A DNA stretch of 64,000 bases from Maea johnstoni (Eukaryota; Annelida; Polychaeta; Spionida; Magelonidae), in NCBI GenBank assembly GCA_963942565.1, contig OZ012686.1, forward strand, positions 5,397,404 through 5,461,403, in the 5' to 3' direction. Shown in pieces: positions 48,787-60,700 of the stretch. How positions within the stretch are numbered: position 1 is the first letter of the stretch; each line of letters opens with the position of its first letter. The notes beneath the pieces are model-generated. The model saw only the letters and a list, made by a program, of their open reading frames with translations. It was not told the DNA's origin and ran no database searches. The translations under genes and the position numbers were made by a program.

Positions 48787-49901
48787 GTGAAGAAACTTGG
48801 GGCAAGAAAGAACAGACAACCTCGATCTCACGCATTAAGCGAACCAATTTATCTTACGCCTGAGCGAACCATTATTTATTTATTTATTATTTTTATTGTG
48901 ATCATCATGAGACGTCTACTTTTATTTCCTGGCGCTGGAGTACCCAGCAGCAGCGGTCGAACCTTCGACCTGCCTGCCCTTCCTGATACAACCTATTTCC
49001 GTCCATCCTCTGTGGCGCTGGATTACCCAGTCACGGGGATTTGTGTCTCTTCCATGGATAATTACCCGAAGTGCCAACTTACTACGTCCATCGTCTGTGG
49101 CGACGGATTAACAAGTCACGACGATTTTTGTGCCTAATTATTGGATTATTAGTGATTACTCTACGTACTACCGGACCTGTGTACCATCCATGACGTCCCA
49201 GGAAGAAATCGGCGACCAAGGAGAAGTTTTAACAAAGTGACACTTGAGAGATTTTGGACTATGCTGGTGTGTCGGAGTCGTTCACATTTTAGTGAACTTA
49301 AAATAAGCGAACAATTTTGAGACCTTAGCGACACAACAGCTGGTAGCCGTAACGTGAGTAAACCACTGTATTGCATGATTTTGATTGTTTTTATCTTGCC
49401 ATGTTTTTATCAATGTTTCTATTGTTCTTAGAGTTAACTCAGAGTGCTATTTTTCTAGTCAAAGATTTTATATAAGTCGAGTATTTTAAGAATTAACGTT
49501 TAACGTTTAGGTAATAGAGATGCGTTTACTTTTAATTAGTAGTTATAGTAGTTCTTTTTAAGTATTCCGCTCCAGTGCAGAGTTCGTGTTTATGTAGATT
49601 TCGAGAGTTAAGAGTATTTCGCTGAGCGATATTGAAAGTAAACAAAGTGAGCGATAATTGGGAGAGTTGGACCGGAAGTTCAGGATTTGTCCACTCTCGG
49701 AAATTGTGTACATTAGAAGTTAGTATTTCTATACTGTGTTTAGTGACCTGTGTGTCACTGGGTTAGTCTGTTCATAACAGACGAGTTTAGAACTTGTTCG
49801 AGAGAATTGTTTTGTTAACGTTCGAGTTACGTTTAGAGTTCCCTTTTTGGAAAATTTTGAAATTTAAGAATCGAGGACGATTCAGAGCAAGTCGGGGGCT
49901 G
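48787..49901 (+). other. 3' untranslated region of the LTR element
   Basis: Non-coding; the first ~90 bp carry two copies of the GAGCGAACC-type motif. It ends with a short G-rich run (GTCGGGGGCTG) at the 3' LTR boundary, the place of a polypurine primer. Confidence 0.6.
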
Positions 49902-50745
49902 TGTGACGGAATGACCCCAGGGCTAAGAAACAGGTCATGTTCCGTCACTTCTATTATTGTAAGCTGGGTCTCCGCCTTCGCAGAGCCTAGCATTTAGACG
50001 TGCGACAAAGTATCTAGTTATTTCGAGTGCTCTGTGACGTAGCGCTCGTGCGGCCTCAACGATTGATGTACCGCGCGTGCGATTGGAAGGAAGGGCGGGA
50101 AACTAGGTTAGATTCGAAGTCACGTCAGTCTAGAATAGGTCGTTGAAGTGAGAAGTCTTAGATTAGAGTTAGAGCAGAGTAGAAGTAGAGTTAACGACAG
50201 AGGTGTTTACAGACGGATTAAGGTGCTTGAGAGCTGGATTTAGACTACCCAGAGAGTAACGATTACAAGGTCAAGTAGCCAGAAAGAGACTGAAGCTGTT
50301 CACGGATTATTATGTGTATATAGAGAGGATTATGATGACAACATAGAGAAGAACTGTAGCTGAGCAGAGTGTGTATTTACATCCGGATTTACCAGACATT
50401 GAGGCCAGATTAGAGAGATCAAAAACTTTTTGTGGACTTGTGATGTTGAGATGGTCATTTACATAGAGTGGACTTATTGTGTTGATGCTGCTGTATAGAG
50501 AACGAGTGCGGTGGTATGTATATTGTACTGTGATGATTAAACTGTATTGTTGATTTATACTTGCTCGTCCCGTCTTCTCTTCAACACCACATCCATCCCC
50601 AACCTTCGCTAAGCGTTATTGTAAGAGTCAGAAAACCCAACTGAGCTTTATTTCATTTCAAGAGAGAACTAAGAAACCTTTTATTTAAGTAAGGTGATTC
50701 TGTTTGTCAGTCGGATCATCCCTTCGGCCAGGGATCCATTCCGCT

Positions 50746-50748
<3 letters not shown>
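49902..50748 (+). repeat. 3' LTR, 847 bp
   Basis: Same sequence and length as 38875-39721 on reading, with TG...CA termini. It is followed by resumed (AT)n. Confidence 0.97.
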
Positions 50749-50793
<45 letters not shown>

Positions 50794-50845
50794 TACATTC
50801 ATACATACAAACATGCACACATATATACATACATATATACATACA
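50749..50845. repeat. (AT)n then ATAC-rich microsatellite
   Basis: Continuation of the AT tract split by the LTR element, then CATACATACAAACATGCACA-type sequence. Confidence 0.9.
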
Positions 50846-51324
50846 GTATCCGTAAACTGTGCTTGTGATGTTTTTGGTACTGCTGTTGAAAGTCATGCGG
50901 CCTTCCATTCATTTCGATTCATGGCTGGTTAATTAGCTCTAATGCAGCCAACCTTACAACATTCACTTCCAAATGTCAAGTGAGCTCTTTATCAGGAAAT
51001 ATCACTGACGGTCCCCGAAAATTGCAAGTGCAAATTCAAAGGAATCACTTCATAATTGTTGGTTGGGAATTGGGTGCAAATTGGCAAATGGCTAAAAAAA
51101 ACGTCTATTGCTCCGTCGATATTTTCGCACCGCATAATACAGTGAAAAACAACAAGTGCAAGTTCAAAAGAATCATTTCATTTTTGTTGGTGGGGAATTG
51201 TGCGCAAAATGACAAATGACAAAAAAAATTCTAACCGTGTATTGCTGATACCCTTAACACTTAATCGATTGCTGGTCGTCGCTTTTAAAGGTTAAATTGG
51301 AACTTATGAGTTAAAAGATGTGTT
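50846..51324. other. non-coding tract with a two-copy repeat
   Basis: AGTGCAAATTCAAAGGAATC (51028) recurs as AGTGCAAGTTCAAAAGAATC (51157), followed both times by TTGTTGGT.GGGAATTG. The tandem period is ~130 bp. No gene is seen. Confidence 0.55.
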
Positions 51325-51450
51325 GCGGATCCAGGGGGGGGGGGGGGGGGGGGGGGTTCGACTGTTCTCCCTTCCCCCCTCCCTGGTTGGTGAGTCACTT
51401 TGCACCACTACGCCACCTGTCACGGTGGACAAGCATCAAAACAAATTGCT
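51325..51450 (-). mobile_element. hAT-like element end, copy of the 19.2 kb end
   Basis: GCGGATCCAGG plus ~20 G, then GGTTGGTGAGTCACTTTGCA, ACGCCACCTGTC and GTGGACAAGCATCAAAACAA. The same landmarks occur in inverse order at 19185-19301. Confidence 0.65.
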
Positions 51451-51766
51451 ATACTCATCATCTGATGTGTTAGTGCGCATGTAGATATGACTATAGTTTC
51501 CCTGACAATTCCTTTGTATGAGTCTGTTTACATGATATCACTGGCTTTGTCTCGTTTCAACAGTAATGTCAACCTGGCATGATGTTTGTCTAACAGGAAA
51601 TGTAGTATTGCCTGCTCTTGTCTGAGGTACTACCTGAAATCAATTTGATGTGTAGGCCTCCAGACAACAGTATCATTTTTCAGTCTGTCTGTATGACCCT
51701 AGCATGGTTATTGTAACTCGTCCCAGTTTAACGACACAAATGAACAAAGCTATATAATACACACAC

Positions 51767-51981
<215 letters not shown>

Positions 51982-52029
51982 TATATAGATAGACCGATAG
52001 ATAGATGATACCCTGTATCAGTCTGATAT

Positions 52030-52660
52030 ATTTGCTCCAGCAAGATTCTCTTAACTAGACGAAAAGCGTTCTGCATTTCATTTCATTGTTTTCCCACATT
52101 ACACTAGGAATTCGAGCGTATATATTTTGGCATTTCGAGTATATTATTCAGTAACCCGCTCAATACTCAAATGCAGCAGTGCTACCCCCAGGTCTGGGCG
52201 CTCAGGTGTGTCGACTACTCGTCATGTTCCAACTCTTGGACCATCTTGGTGTTAGAATTCAAACGGGACACATGTACAGTGCCGGCATTTAATTCCTGCA
52301 CTAAATGCGTGGACAGTCCGGGCAGAATACACGATCGCACGCCCGATTGGCACCTAGTTTCCTGGGCATGGATGCGACCACAGATCCCTAACCTCACAAC
52401 CGAACGTAGCATTGATTCGTCAGCTACGTTGGTCAATGATGCGCTTGGCTTATTTTTTGACGTTTTATCCAAGGGTGTTTGTACAACCCGGCACGTTCAG
52501 ATGTCCAGTCGCCTGGTGTAGGAATTAAATGTCTGTACTGTAGGAACCCACCACTACGTTAGGGGTTAGCTAGTATGACTCTTGTGACCCCCTTAACCTT
52601 TGACGATTGGGCTTAGATGGGTAAACTCAGGATGAAAAAATAACAGATCATTTCATTAAA
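52030..52660. other. non-coding tract, no gene recognised
   Basis: Overlapping ORFs on both strands (52171-52521) have no recognisable family and are probably chance. Confidence 0.3.
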
Positions 52661-53047
52661 ATCACCTTCGGAATATATCATGAAGCCAGTTCGACTGACA
52701 TATTACATTTCGCTTTACCCACTTTTTTGAACATTATGAAGGCAATTTAAGTCAATAGAACATTGTATCGAAATTTACCTTCTAACTATTGCGCAGCCAG
52801 TTTCACACAAAAACATTCCATTTAATTCACCTTCTGAAGATTATCAAGTCAGTTTGACATAAAAGCATTATATTGAAATTACTTTTTGAAGAGATGATGA
52901 TGCAGTCAGTTTAACACAAAACGCCCGTATGTATATCATGAATCTAGTATAGCACACACAAATCATTTCACTTACCTGAAGATTATGAAGCCAGTTTAAA
53001 ACAAAAATACATCATGAAACTCGCCTTCAGAAGATAATGAATCCAGT

Positions 53048-53241
53048 TTAACCCTTATGCTGCTGATGGCTAATTTGGCCAATACAAAATGATGCAAAAC
53101 CCCTGGCAAATGAGTACTCAACTGAAAGAACTCAGTGAGAGCTATCCAATGAATACCAACATGACATGGTTTTGAGGGTTTTCCAAAATCTTTGCGTCTT
53201 TGTGCTTTGGAGGAAAGTAGCCTCAGCATTGAAAGTGTCAA
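53048..53241 (+). mobile_element. MITE-like family with CAGCGAGAGCTATCC core, copy 4
   Basis: Begins TTAACCCTTATGCTGCTGAT and ends CTCAGCATTGAAAGTGTCAA, an imperfect inverted pair. The core ACTCAGTGAGAGCTATCCAA and GAATACCAACATGACATGG are shared with copies 1-3. It is inserted in the globin-derived array. Confidence 0.65.
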
Positions 53242-53869
53242 AGTGGCTTGTTGGGTTAATTTGTGAACAATTTAGGTCATTTTGAGATCTTCACATATGT
53301 TAAAGCCTACACCCATTTCCCCATAATTAGATCAATTGTAAATGTCCAGGCCATCACCGAGAAGAGTGAGAGACCATCTATCACAAAAGCTGCAATAGGC
53401 CTTGAACACAAATAGGAAATGTTTTGGCCCTTTTCTCTAGACGTCGATCGAGTTTCATCAAAACATGGCCGCTTCAAACATGCATTTTGGGTATCAAATT
53501 TTATCAGATTTGCTATAAATTTGGGATAGTTATAGCTAAGAGTATGTCGGGGAAAGGATATCACAGTTTCTCTCCAATTTTGATTTTGTTCAAGAGTCAT
53601 GGGATCGTAAAATCGAAAAATGCACCTTTTTCTCATTTTCGAAAATAAATCGGATAGGAGCAGTTTTAAGATATGAACTGAGTAAAATTAAGTTTAGAAT
53701 AAGAACTGTAATACTCATTTCACCATATTATTTTTTTCTCCACATTTGTGAAATTTGAAGGTCCTCATGATAGGAGGAGCTACGTTTGCAAACACTATGC
53801 ATGTGTTTTCAGTTTTTTACCCCAGAAATCGTACACCCTGCTGCGAGGATGCTTTAGCAATGTTTCAAA
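53242..53869. other. non-coding tract interrupting the array
   Basis: No array unit is recognised between the MITE and ~53870. There are two opposed ~100-codon open frames at 53307-53648 with no recognisable family. Confidence 0.35.
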
Positions 53870-54012
53870 TTCAATGTTTCAAGATAATGAAGCTTGTGTA
53901 AAAAGGAAACTTTTCCACTAGCCTACTCTTTGAAGATTATGAGGCCACTTTTACACAAAACAGTCTTTTACACCTACCTTGTGAAGATAAAGAAGCCTGC
54001 TTAAAAGAAAGC

Positions 54013-54161
<149 letters not shown>

Positions 54162-54212
54162 ATATATGTGTGTATACTGTAAAGCACATAAACAACCTTC
54201 CTTTACACCTAC

Positions 54213-54307
54213 CTTGTGAATATAATGAAGCCCGTCTCCGCCATGTCGTCCGCGAGCAGGTCCCAGGTATCCCTGACTATCTGGATCTGGCGCTCGGAGA
54301 GACGCAT
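54213..54307 (-). CDS. globin, first coding exon
   Basis: Minus strand, ATG at 54307: [18 protein letters not shown], then [14 protein letters not shown], ending ACAAG|GTAGGT at 54213. LSxxQxxxVRxTW is globin helix A and TGFIIFTR is helix B. The intron falls after the second base of the Arg codon, the conserved B12.2 phase-2 position of animal globins. The later exons carrying the haem histidines were not found to the left, apart from the decayed array. The frame stays open upstream to an ATG at 54436 and would add ~43 mostly hydrophobic residues; MRLSERQ is preferred because helix A starts there. It resembles neuroglobin, globin X or a lineage-specific globin; the subtype is not assigned. 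A LINE lies directly upstream. Confidence 0.72.
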
Positions 54308-54690
54308 GTTGAGCTGCTCGGCGCTGGCTCGCGGCGTGGGTGATGAGAAAGGTGAGGATGCTCCACACCAACAGAAATAGACCCACCCAAGCCAGGAGAT
54401 CAGCCCTGTTAACAGCCCAAGATAGTACGGTGACAAAAGCCAATCCTATACTCAGACAGCTGCACTACTACCAACCGTGAGTATATGCTGATGTATGTTT
54501 ATACCGTACGTTTAACGTAGGCACGTGAATGTATATTCTGCACTTATTCTGCACTTATTGCTCAGCCTAAGCACAATATCACTCAATATCACTCAAACAG
54601 ATATCAAACAGATATCCTCACTCTAAACCCTGCACCGCACGGCGATCGCAGTACCTCAATTCTCGAGCGCTCCTCACGCCCTGCCCAACC

Positions 54691-56583
54691 ATGAACATCA
54701 CAACAAGAGCAAGACAGCGTCAACTTAATACAAGCACTAACCTCGAGACTCGCATGTCTCTGCGGAGTCGCGAAAATGGCCGATCTGATGATGGCACAGA
54801 CATTTTAAGAGGAAACTACACCATGGACAGAAGGAGGGCCCTCCTAAAGAAGAAGAGCGACTCAAATAGACCAACAATTGAAGGTAAAGAAATATGTAAC
54901 AACATAACCCTTCATCTCAACTCAGGAACCTTCGAAACCATCAAACCAGAGATAAAAACCCATTTTGATCAATTGAAAGTCAAGGCCCGGAAAGTCACCG
55001 ATAACACCAACGTTGCCCACACATTGACCTACAAGAACGGAGATAAATACACAGTCAACCTGTATCCCACCTCATCCCGAATTGTAGTGAATGGGAAAAC
55101 CCCCCGTAAATTTCTGGAAATCCTACGGAAAGCCCTCCACGAAATCGATCACAAAACAGTGGAAACCATCAACCGTATCGTCGGAAATCTAGAAATCCCG
55201 GATAAAGTAGATACGGCGCCCATGAGACGTAGCGCAAGACCCAGGAAACCCACCGAAATAGCCAGAATCTCGCAACAACAACAGCGTAAATCGTCCACTA
55301 AAGGACAAAAGGACCGAAACCCCCAACTAGCACTACCGCCACCGACCATAACAAACGAGACAGAGACGGATAGCGGCGAATCAACAGACACAGAAGAAGA
55401 AAGCGATACACCCTCCGACTGCCCTGTATGTAACCGCCAAGTACTCCAAAATGACATCGCAATAGAATGCAATCTGTGTGAAGAGTGGTCACATGTCAAC
55501 TGTGATCCCAGCCTAAACCTCAAGATATATCAAGAACACCTGAGGAACGAGAACAAGGAATACGTCTGCCCCACCTGCATCATAGCAAATGACATTAATA
55601 CAGAAACTGGTGATTCCCACCAAAGAACAGGAGATGGAAACACCACTCAACGAGAAAAGATTGTCATGATGCACACCATAGACACGCCCCCCTTACCTGT
55701 GATGCCAATCATCATAAACCAGAACCCCTCAACTGCCACGCCCACTATTTCCGCACCCTCCTCACCTATAGTAGACAAGGAACAAACAAACCTAAAAGAA
55801 ATTTGCGAGGCCCAGCAGGAACAGGAAGCCCCTCCAAGACCAGCCACCAGTGAGGTCACCATGCCCACGGCCGTACCAACTCAAACCTTAAACGAGACCC
55901 CAGATACAGAAACCACTAAGAAAGATGTCGATGAAATACAGCAGAGACTAAATGAAAAGGAAGCACAACTCGACAGAAAAGAAAAGAATGTTATTCAACG
56001 TGACAACAACCTGAAGAAGAGGGAGAAAAACGAAAAAGAGCTCCTCCTAAAGCTAAAGGAAGCGAGAGTAATAATAGGAAGATACGAGGCTGACAAAAAG
56101 CAACAAAACCGACTTCGCTCCCTGGAGACACTGGCGACAGAGTCAGCTAAAATGGAAGATGAAGGCAAAACAACACATTACTCCCAGTCCGCTCCCAGCC
56201 AGACAAACTCCAATAAAATAGACCCCAGAGAGCACCCACAGCACTGGACCAAGAACGTCGCAGCATCGGCCCCACCATGCCCCTGCTCCACTGAGATAAA
56301 TTATCGACCACCACCTGCTTACCTATCGCATCCAACGGACCAAAGTAAACTAGACATAATCATACAAAACCAACAGATTATGCTCCAGAACATGTTTACT
56401 AGACAGACAACAGACCTGATCGCAGCCCTCGAGAGGAAGATAGACGAGCAGGGACTCCTCACTACAGAGCTGGAGGATGAAAATCGGCTTCTCCATCAGT
56501 TAGGGGCTAACAGACAGAAAACACACCCCTGTAATCATTCCTACTCTAGACTTATTCCTCTCGGACCCCACCACAAGCTGTGA
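54691..56583 (+). CDS. LINE ORF1 protein with PHD-type zinc finger and coiled coil
   Basis: 630 residues, intact. The N-terminus is basic. A PHD-like finger lies at about residues 243-298: CPVC..CNLCEEWSHVNC..CPTC, with the Cys4-His-Cys3 order. A Pro/Thr-rich linker follows, then a Glu/Lys-rich coiled coil at about 415-480. The C-terminal part is Asn/Gln-rich. ORF1 proteins of this kind bind element RNA and help assemble the ribonucleoprotein. The start ATG follows CTGCCCAACC and is the first in frame. Confidence 0.85.
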   Translation: MNITTRARQRQLNTSTNLETRMSLRSRENGRSDDGTDILRGNYTMDRRRALLKKKSDSNRPTIEGKEICNNITLHLNSGTFETIKPEIKTHFDQLKVKARKVTDNTNVAHTLTYKNGDKYTVNLYPTSSRIVVNGKTPRKFLEILRKALHEIDHKTVETINRIVGNLEIPDKVDTAPMRRSARPRKPTEIARISQQQQRKSSTKGQKDRNPQLALPPPTITNETETDSGESTDTEEESDTPSDCPVCNRQVLQNDIAIECNLCEEWSHVNCDPSLNLKIYQEHLRNENKEYVCPTCIIANDINTETGDSHQRTGDGNTTQREKIVMMHTIDTPPLPVMPIIINQNPSTATPTISAPSSPIVDKEQTNLKEICEAQQEQEAPPRPATSEVTMPTAVPTQTLNETPDTETTKKDVDEIQQRLNEKEAQLDRKEKNVIQRDNNLKKREKNEKELLLKLKEARVIIGRYEADKKQQNRLRSLETLATESAKMEDEGKTTHYSQSAPSQTNSNKIDPREHPQHWTKNVAASAPPCPCSTEINYRPPPAYLSHPTDQSKLDIIIQNQQIMLQNMFTRQTTDLIAALERKIDEQGLLTTELEDENRLLHQLGANRQKTHPCNHSYSRLIPLGPHHKL

Positions 56584-57080
56584 AAAATAGTCTATAACCA
56601 CCAAGAGAAGAAGACACAGAAGACGTACGAACACACCACAGCGCGACGCAATGCAAACGTTGGACAGACTACCATACCCAAGTCTACTAACCACATCATG
56701 CCGGAGGCCAAGGCACAAGAACCAAATCCCACCCCGTGCGATACTGGATCTAAAGAAGAACTGCCCACGACAAGCCCCGAAACGAATGCCCAAGACGCTA
56801 AGAGGGAGACCAGCGAAAAAGCAAACCCCACCCCACTCCATGCTGAACGTAAAGAAAAACAACCCACGGCGAGCGCCAAAACGAATACCCCTGACACTAA
56901 CGAAATATCGGATAATGAAGAAAAGGCTAGTAGAGATAATGAGTCGCAGAAACAGCCCAAGAACGACAACCCTGCCCATACCACCGAACAGACTGCTCCA
57001 ATCCAAGACCACCCGGCGAATATTCCACCAGGAAAAAGAGAACCTGGCCCTGAAGAGAACCCATTGCAGGATTCTTTTTT
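56584..57080 (+). other. LINE inter-ORF region, Pro/Thr/Glu-rich open frame
   Basis: A 139-codon open frame at 56698-57114 encodes low-complexity sequence (NPTP, KEEL, TSPET repeats). It may be the true N-terminal extension of ORF2 or the former C-terminus of ORF1. Confidence 0.4.
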
Positions 57081-60000
57081 ATGGGAAAGCCAGCCCCCCC
57101 GACTCCCACCTTAAACTTCTCACTAATTACACTCAATATCGAGGGCCTTAAGTCAAACTCGCCCTACCTAAAGGAACTGGAAAAACAACACAATCCCACT
57201 GTCATCTCTCTCCAGGAAACATGGACGTATTCCTACCACAATAATCACACAAGTATCCCAGCAGCCTACGAATCCCAATTCAAGTCCATAGACGACGAAG
57301 ACCCTGCCCCCCCAAACACACCTCACGAGGCCTCATGCTGGTACCGCAAATCTATGGAGATGGGGGAACACAACACCCCTCCCCGACGGAAATCACAGAG
57401 TTGCAGTCATTGAGAACGCTAAAACAGGGATGGTCATACTCAATGCATATCTACCACCAAGAGGCAGCTACTCAAACGATGATTTTAGACAGGACTGTAG
57501 ACCAGCTCCACGAGATTTGCTCCAAATACCAAGGAAAACCAATCATCCTAGCAGGAGACCTTAACATAGATATCAACAAGCCACATGACAGCAGAACTAA
57601 GTACCTAATAAACTTCATGAAAACCCACAGTCTAAGAGAACCAGTACCCATCACAGAACCGACCTTCCACCACAACAATGGTATGGGATCAAGTAGTAAA
57701 ATTGACTACATACTGGTAAACGACGTACTCAGAAATGCCAACCAGAACATTGAATATAGGATTCTGAATGATGACGCATTAAATACGTCGTCACACAAAG
57801 CTCTCTACATCAAGCTCGACCTAACCTACCAGCCACCACGCCCTGATATACGAAGGAAGCCAAAGATCACCTGGGAGAAATGTGACGTAGACGCATACAA
57901 GGAAATTCTGGCTAGACACCTGGACCCAGACTTCCCGAGTACCGAACCAGAGACGGCCATAAAGTACTTAAATGAGGTTCTCCACCTCGCAACAGAAGCC
58001 TCAGTTCCCACGAAAATGCCAAGACGAGGAAAGCTCCGTGGAGCCCCCAAATATCGACGGCGATCAAACTAGCCAAGCAATCCCACTATCTCTGGAAACA
58101 AGCCGGCTCCCCACCACCTGACCACCCGAAAAGTAGAATGCGAAAACTCCACCGAAGACTGCTGCGGAAGGCCCAGAGGCAACAGAAGGCAAGAGAACGT
58201 GTCCAAAGCCTGGAGAAGATTATGGATGCAGATCAAGATGATTCGGCCCTCTTCCATGCCTTAATACGAGCCCAGAGAAACACCAAATCAACAAACACCC
58301 AGGAGCTCGTATTAAACGATCACCTGTATACAGGTGACCTCATGGAAGCGTGGAACATTCACTTCGGCCAGCTAGCCACGCCTAGGGACGAAGATCACTA
58401 CAGAGATGAGAGACAACAGGAGGCGGCCAAAAACGTAAAACTCATTGAAGACCTATTAAGCGAAAGCACACTCCCAATAGAGATATCAAAAGCGGAAGTG
58501 CTAGAGGTTTTAAACTCCCTAAAAACTGGAAAAGCTCATGACGCCTACAACCTCACAGCAGAACACTTAAGGAACGCCCCTTACATCATCACCGAGTTTA
58601 TAACCCCCATCATCAACCAAATCTTCACCACAGGTGAGATCCCAAGATCTCTCAAAGTAGGACTCCTCCACCCCATCCACAAGAAAGGGAAGCTGCCGGA
58701 AATCCCTGGAAACTACAGAGGCATAACAATAACGCCTATTGTTATGAAAGTGATGGATAGGCTAATCCTCGATCACCAGAGTCTTGCCACACCCAACCGG
58801 CTGCACCACATACAGTTCGGGTTCATGGAGGGGAAATCTGGAGCACATGCTGCCTTCCTGGTAACAGAAGCTGTCGAGGAAGCCAATCGCGAAACCATCT
58901 TTGCAGCCTCCCTGGATGTGGAGAAGGCCTTCGATACGGTGAAACACCCCAGTCTACTCGATAAGCTACACGAACTAGGGATGACAGGTGTGTGGTGGAA
59001 ATTAAAACAGAACTCATACCGGGACCTCAAATCTAGAATCGTGTGGAATGGCACCAAGTCGGACAAAACAATCCCGATCCTCCAAGGAAACGGCCAGGGA
59101 AAACTGACAAGTCCAGACGATTATATATCCTATCTCTATAACCTGATGAAAAACATCACATCAACAGGACTGGGATATTACATCGGCGACACCTGCATCT
59201 CCATTCCCACATGTGCTGATGATATGATGGTCCTGGCACCAAATCTCCCAGAGCTCCAAGTCATCATGGCAATGATAGAGGATTATGCTAATGCAGAACA
59301 GTATAACATTCATCCAACCAAATCGGAGATCATACCGTTCAATATGAAATCTGATGAAGGTCTGACCCATCTCATGTCCAACAGTCCCGTCACCCTAAAT
59401 GGAAACCCTGTGCCTATTAAGGAAACAACAACGCACCTGGGAATAAAAAGGGGCCTGACATCCAGCAAGCTAACAGTAGAAGCCCGAATATCCACCGGTA
59501 GAAGAACTCTATACGCCCTAATGGGCGCCGGCCTGCACGGAACCAACGGCCTACCGGTAAAGATCTCCATAAAACTCTACGAAACCTACGTCCAAACCAG
59601 GGTGCTATATGGGATAGAATCGATCAAACTGACAAAAAGTGATGTCAACAACCTAGAACTTTTCCATCGAAAAACGATCAGATCCCTCCTAGGGCTCCCG
59701 GAAAGAACTGCAATCCCAGGCCTCTACATATTGTCCGGATGCACCCCCATGATAGGCCTCATTCATCTCCGTGTGCTGACGTTCCTGTTGTCCCTCCTCA
59801 GAGAGCCAACCACGAGAGAAGTAGTCGTCCGCCAATACGTCATGAAAGATACAAAATCCTCCTCTTGGGTTGTAGAAGTGCAAGACATACTCCAGAAATA
59901 CAACCTGCCAACTATACCCCACCTGCTAGACAACACCCCATCAAAATTGGCCTGGAAACAACAAGTGAAAAGTGCACTACACAACAAAATCAGCTGTGAC

Positions 60001-60500
60001 ATCGAGGAAGAAGCACAAGAAAAATCTACATTGAGATACCTGGCTCCATACCACACACCGAGGGCTACCCATGATTCAGTTGCCCACATCAACAACAGCC
60101 GACAGGTAACTCGAGCAAATGTGAAAACTAGGGTACTGCTGGGAGTCTATCCACTAGCAAACGCAAAGAGACGCACCAAACAGAGTACAACTGCAACCTG
60201 CCGATTGTGCCATACTGACCAGGATGAAGACGAGGTCCATTTCCTGACACAATGCTCAAGCCTTGAAAAAGAAAGGAGTAATTACATGCATCGTATATCC
60301 CAACTCATCCCTAACACCGACCGAAGTAGAGTTCTACAAAACAACAGACTCCTCACAGGGATAATACTAGACCCGGATCACCCGGATGTGATGCAGGAGC
60401 TCCAGATTCTCCCCAGATCTCGCGCACAACTCGAGGAAATCTCACGTGACTTCATCTATGCTGTACATATCAAACGTAGCGCATTAGTCAGGGACCAGAA
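57081..60500 (+). pseudogene. LINE ORF2: endonuclease plus reverse transcriptase, frameshifted
   Basis: The endonuclease starts LNIEGLKSN..VISLQETW in frame 0 (57081). Homology moves to another frame by ~57400 (VIENAKTGMVILNAYLPPRG) and to the third at ~57490 (DQLHEICSKYQGKPIILAGD). It shifts again near 58015, before APWSPQISTAIKLAKQSHYL. From 58021 the frame is open to the gap. RT motifs are LPEIPGNYRGITI, SLDVEKAFDTV, LQGNGQGKLTSP and the catalytic CADDMMVLA. A C-terminal zinc motif CRLCHTDQDEDEVHFLTQC follows near 60198. Three frame changes within ~650 bp of endonuclease against none in ~2.4 kb of RT suggest recent damage or sequence errors in this part. Confidence 0.85.
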
Positions 60501-60700
60501 NNNNNNNNNNNNNNNNNNNNNNNNNNNNNNNNNNNNNNNNNNNNNNNNNNNNNNNNNNNNNNNNNNNNNNNNNNNNNNNNNNNNNNNNNNNNNNNNNNNN
60601 NNNNNNNNNNNNNNNNNNNNNNNNNNNNNNNNNNNNNNNNNNNNNNNNNNNNNNNNNNNNNNNNNNNNNNNNNNNNNNNNNNNNNNNNNNNNNNNNNNNN
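60501..60700. other. assembly gap, 200 N
   Basis: Exactly 200 N, a conventional placeholder, so the true gap size is unknown. The LINE 3' end and possibly PPP5C exons are hidden here or are missing. Confidence 0.99.

Larger units (their letters stand above)
52663..54000 (-). repeat. degenerate ~52 bp tandem array derived from the globin exon 1 splice-donor junction
   Basis: Units start near 52663, 52721, 52775, 52827, 52879, 52971, 53021, 53870, 53918 and 53971. The consensus (plus strand) is CACCTTNTGAAGATTATGAA then GCCAGTTTAACACAAAA. On the minus strand several units read as GFIIF-like codons followed by AG|GTNNNT. The real globin exon 1 end at 54213-54240 reads GFIIFTR|GTAGGT. The unit at 53967-53985 is identical to 54202-54220 over 19 bases spanning the exon-intron boundary. 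A MITE (53048-53241) and ~600 bp of other sequence interrupt the array. Confidence 0.6.
54480..60500 (+). mobile_element. non-LTR retrotransposon (LINE), APE type, damaged and cut by an assembly gap
   Basis: A 5' leader (start uncertain), ORF1 with a PHD-type finger (54691-56583), a ~500 bp Pro/Thr-rich link, and ORF2 with apurinic-type endonuclease, reverse transcriptase and a C-terminal zinc motif. PHD-bearing ORF1 plus APE endonuclease fits the CR1/L2/Daphne or I groups; the clade is not resolved. ORF2 changes frame about three times in the endonuclease half but is open through the RT. The 3' end is lost in the N run. It lies between the globin exon (minus) and PPP5C (plus). Confidence 0.88.

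Noticed and set aside
52171-52521. 116-codon plus-strand frame and an 85-codon minus frame
   Set aside because: No recognisable motif, overlapping on both strands, and no splice or start context; probably chance.
53307-53648. Opposed ~75-109 codon frames that could be globin exon 2
   Set aside because: No proximal or distal histidine context and no CD-corner Phe; does not fit a globin.
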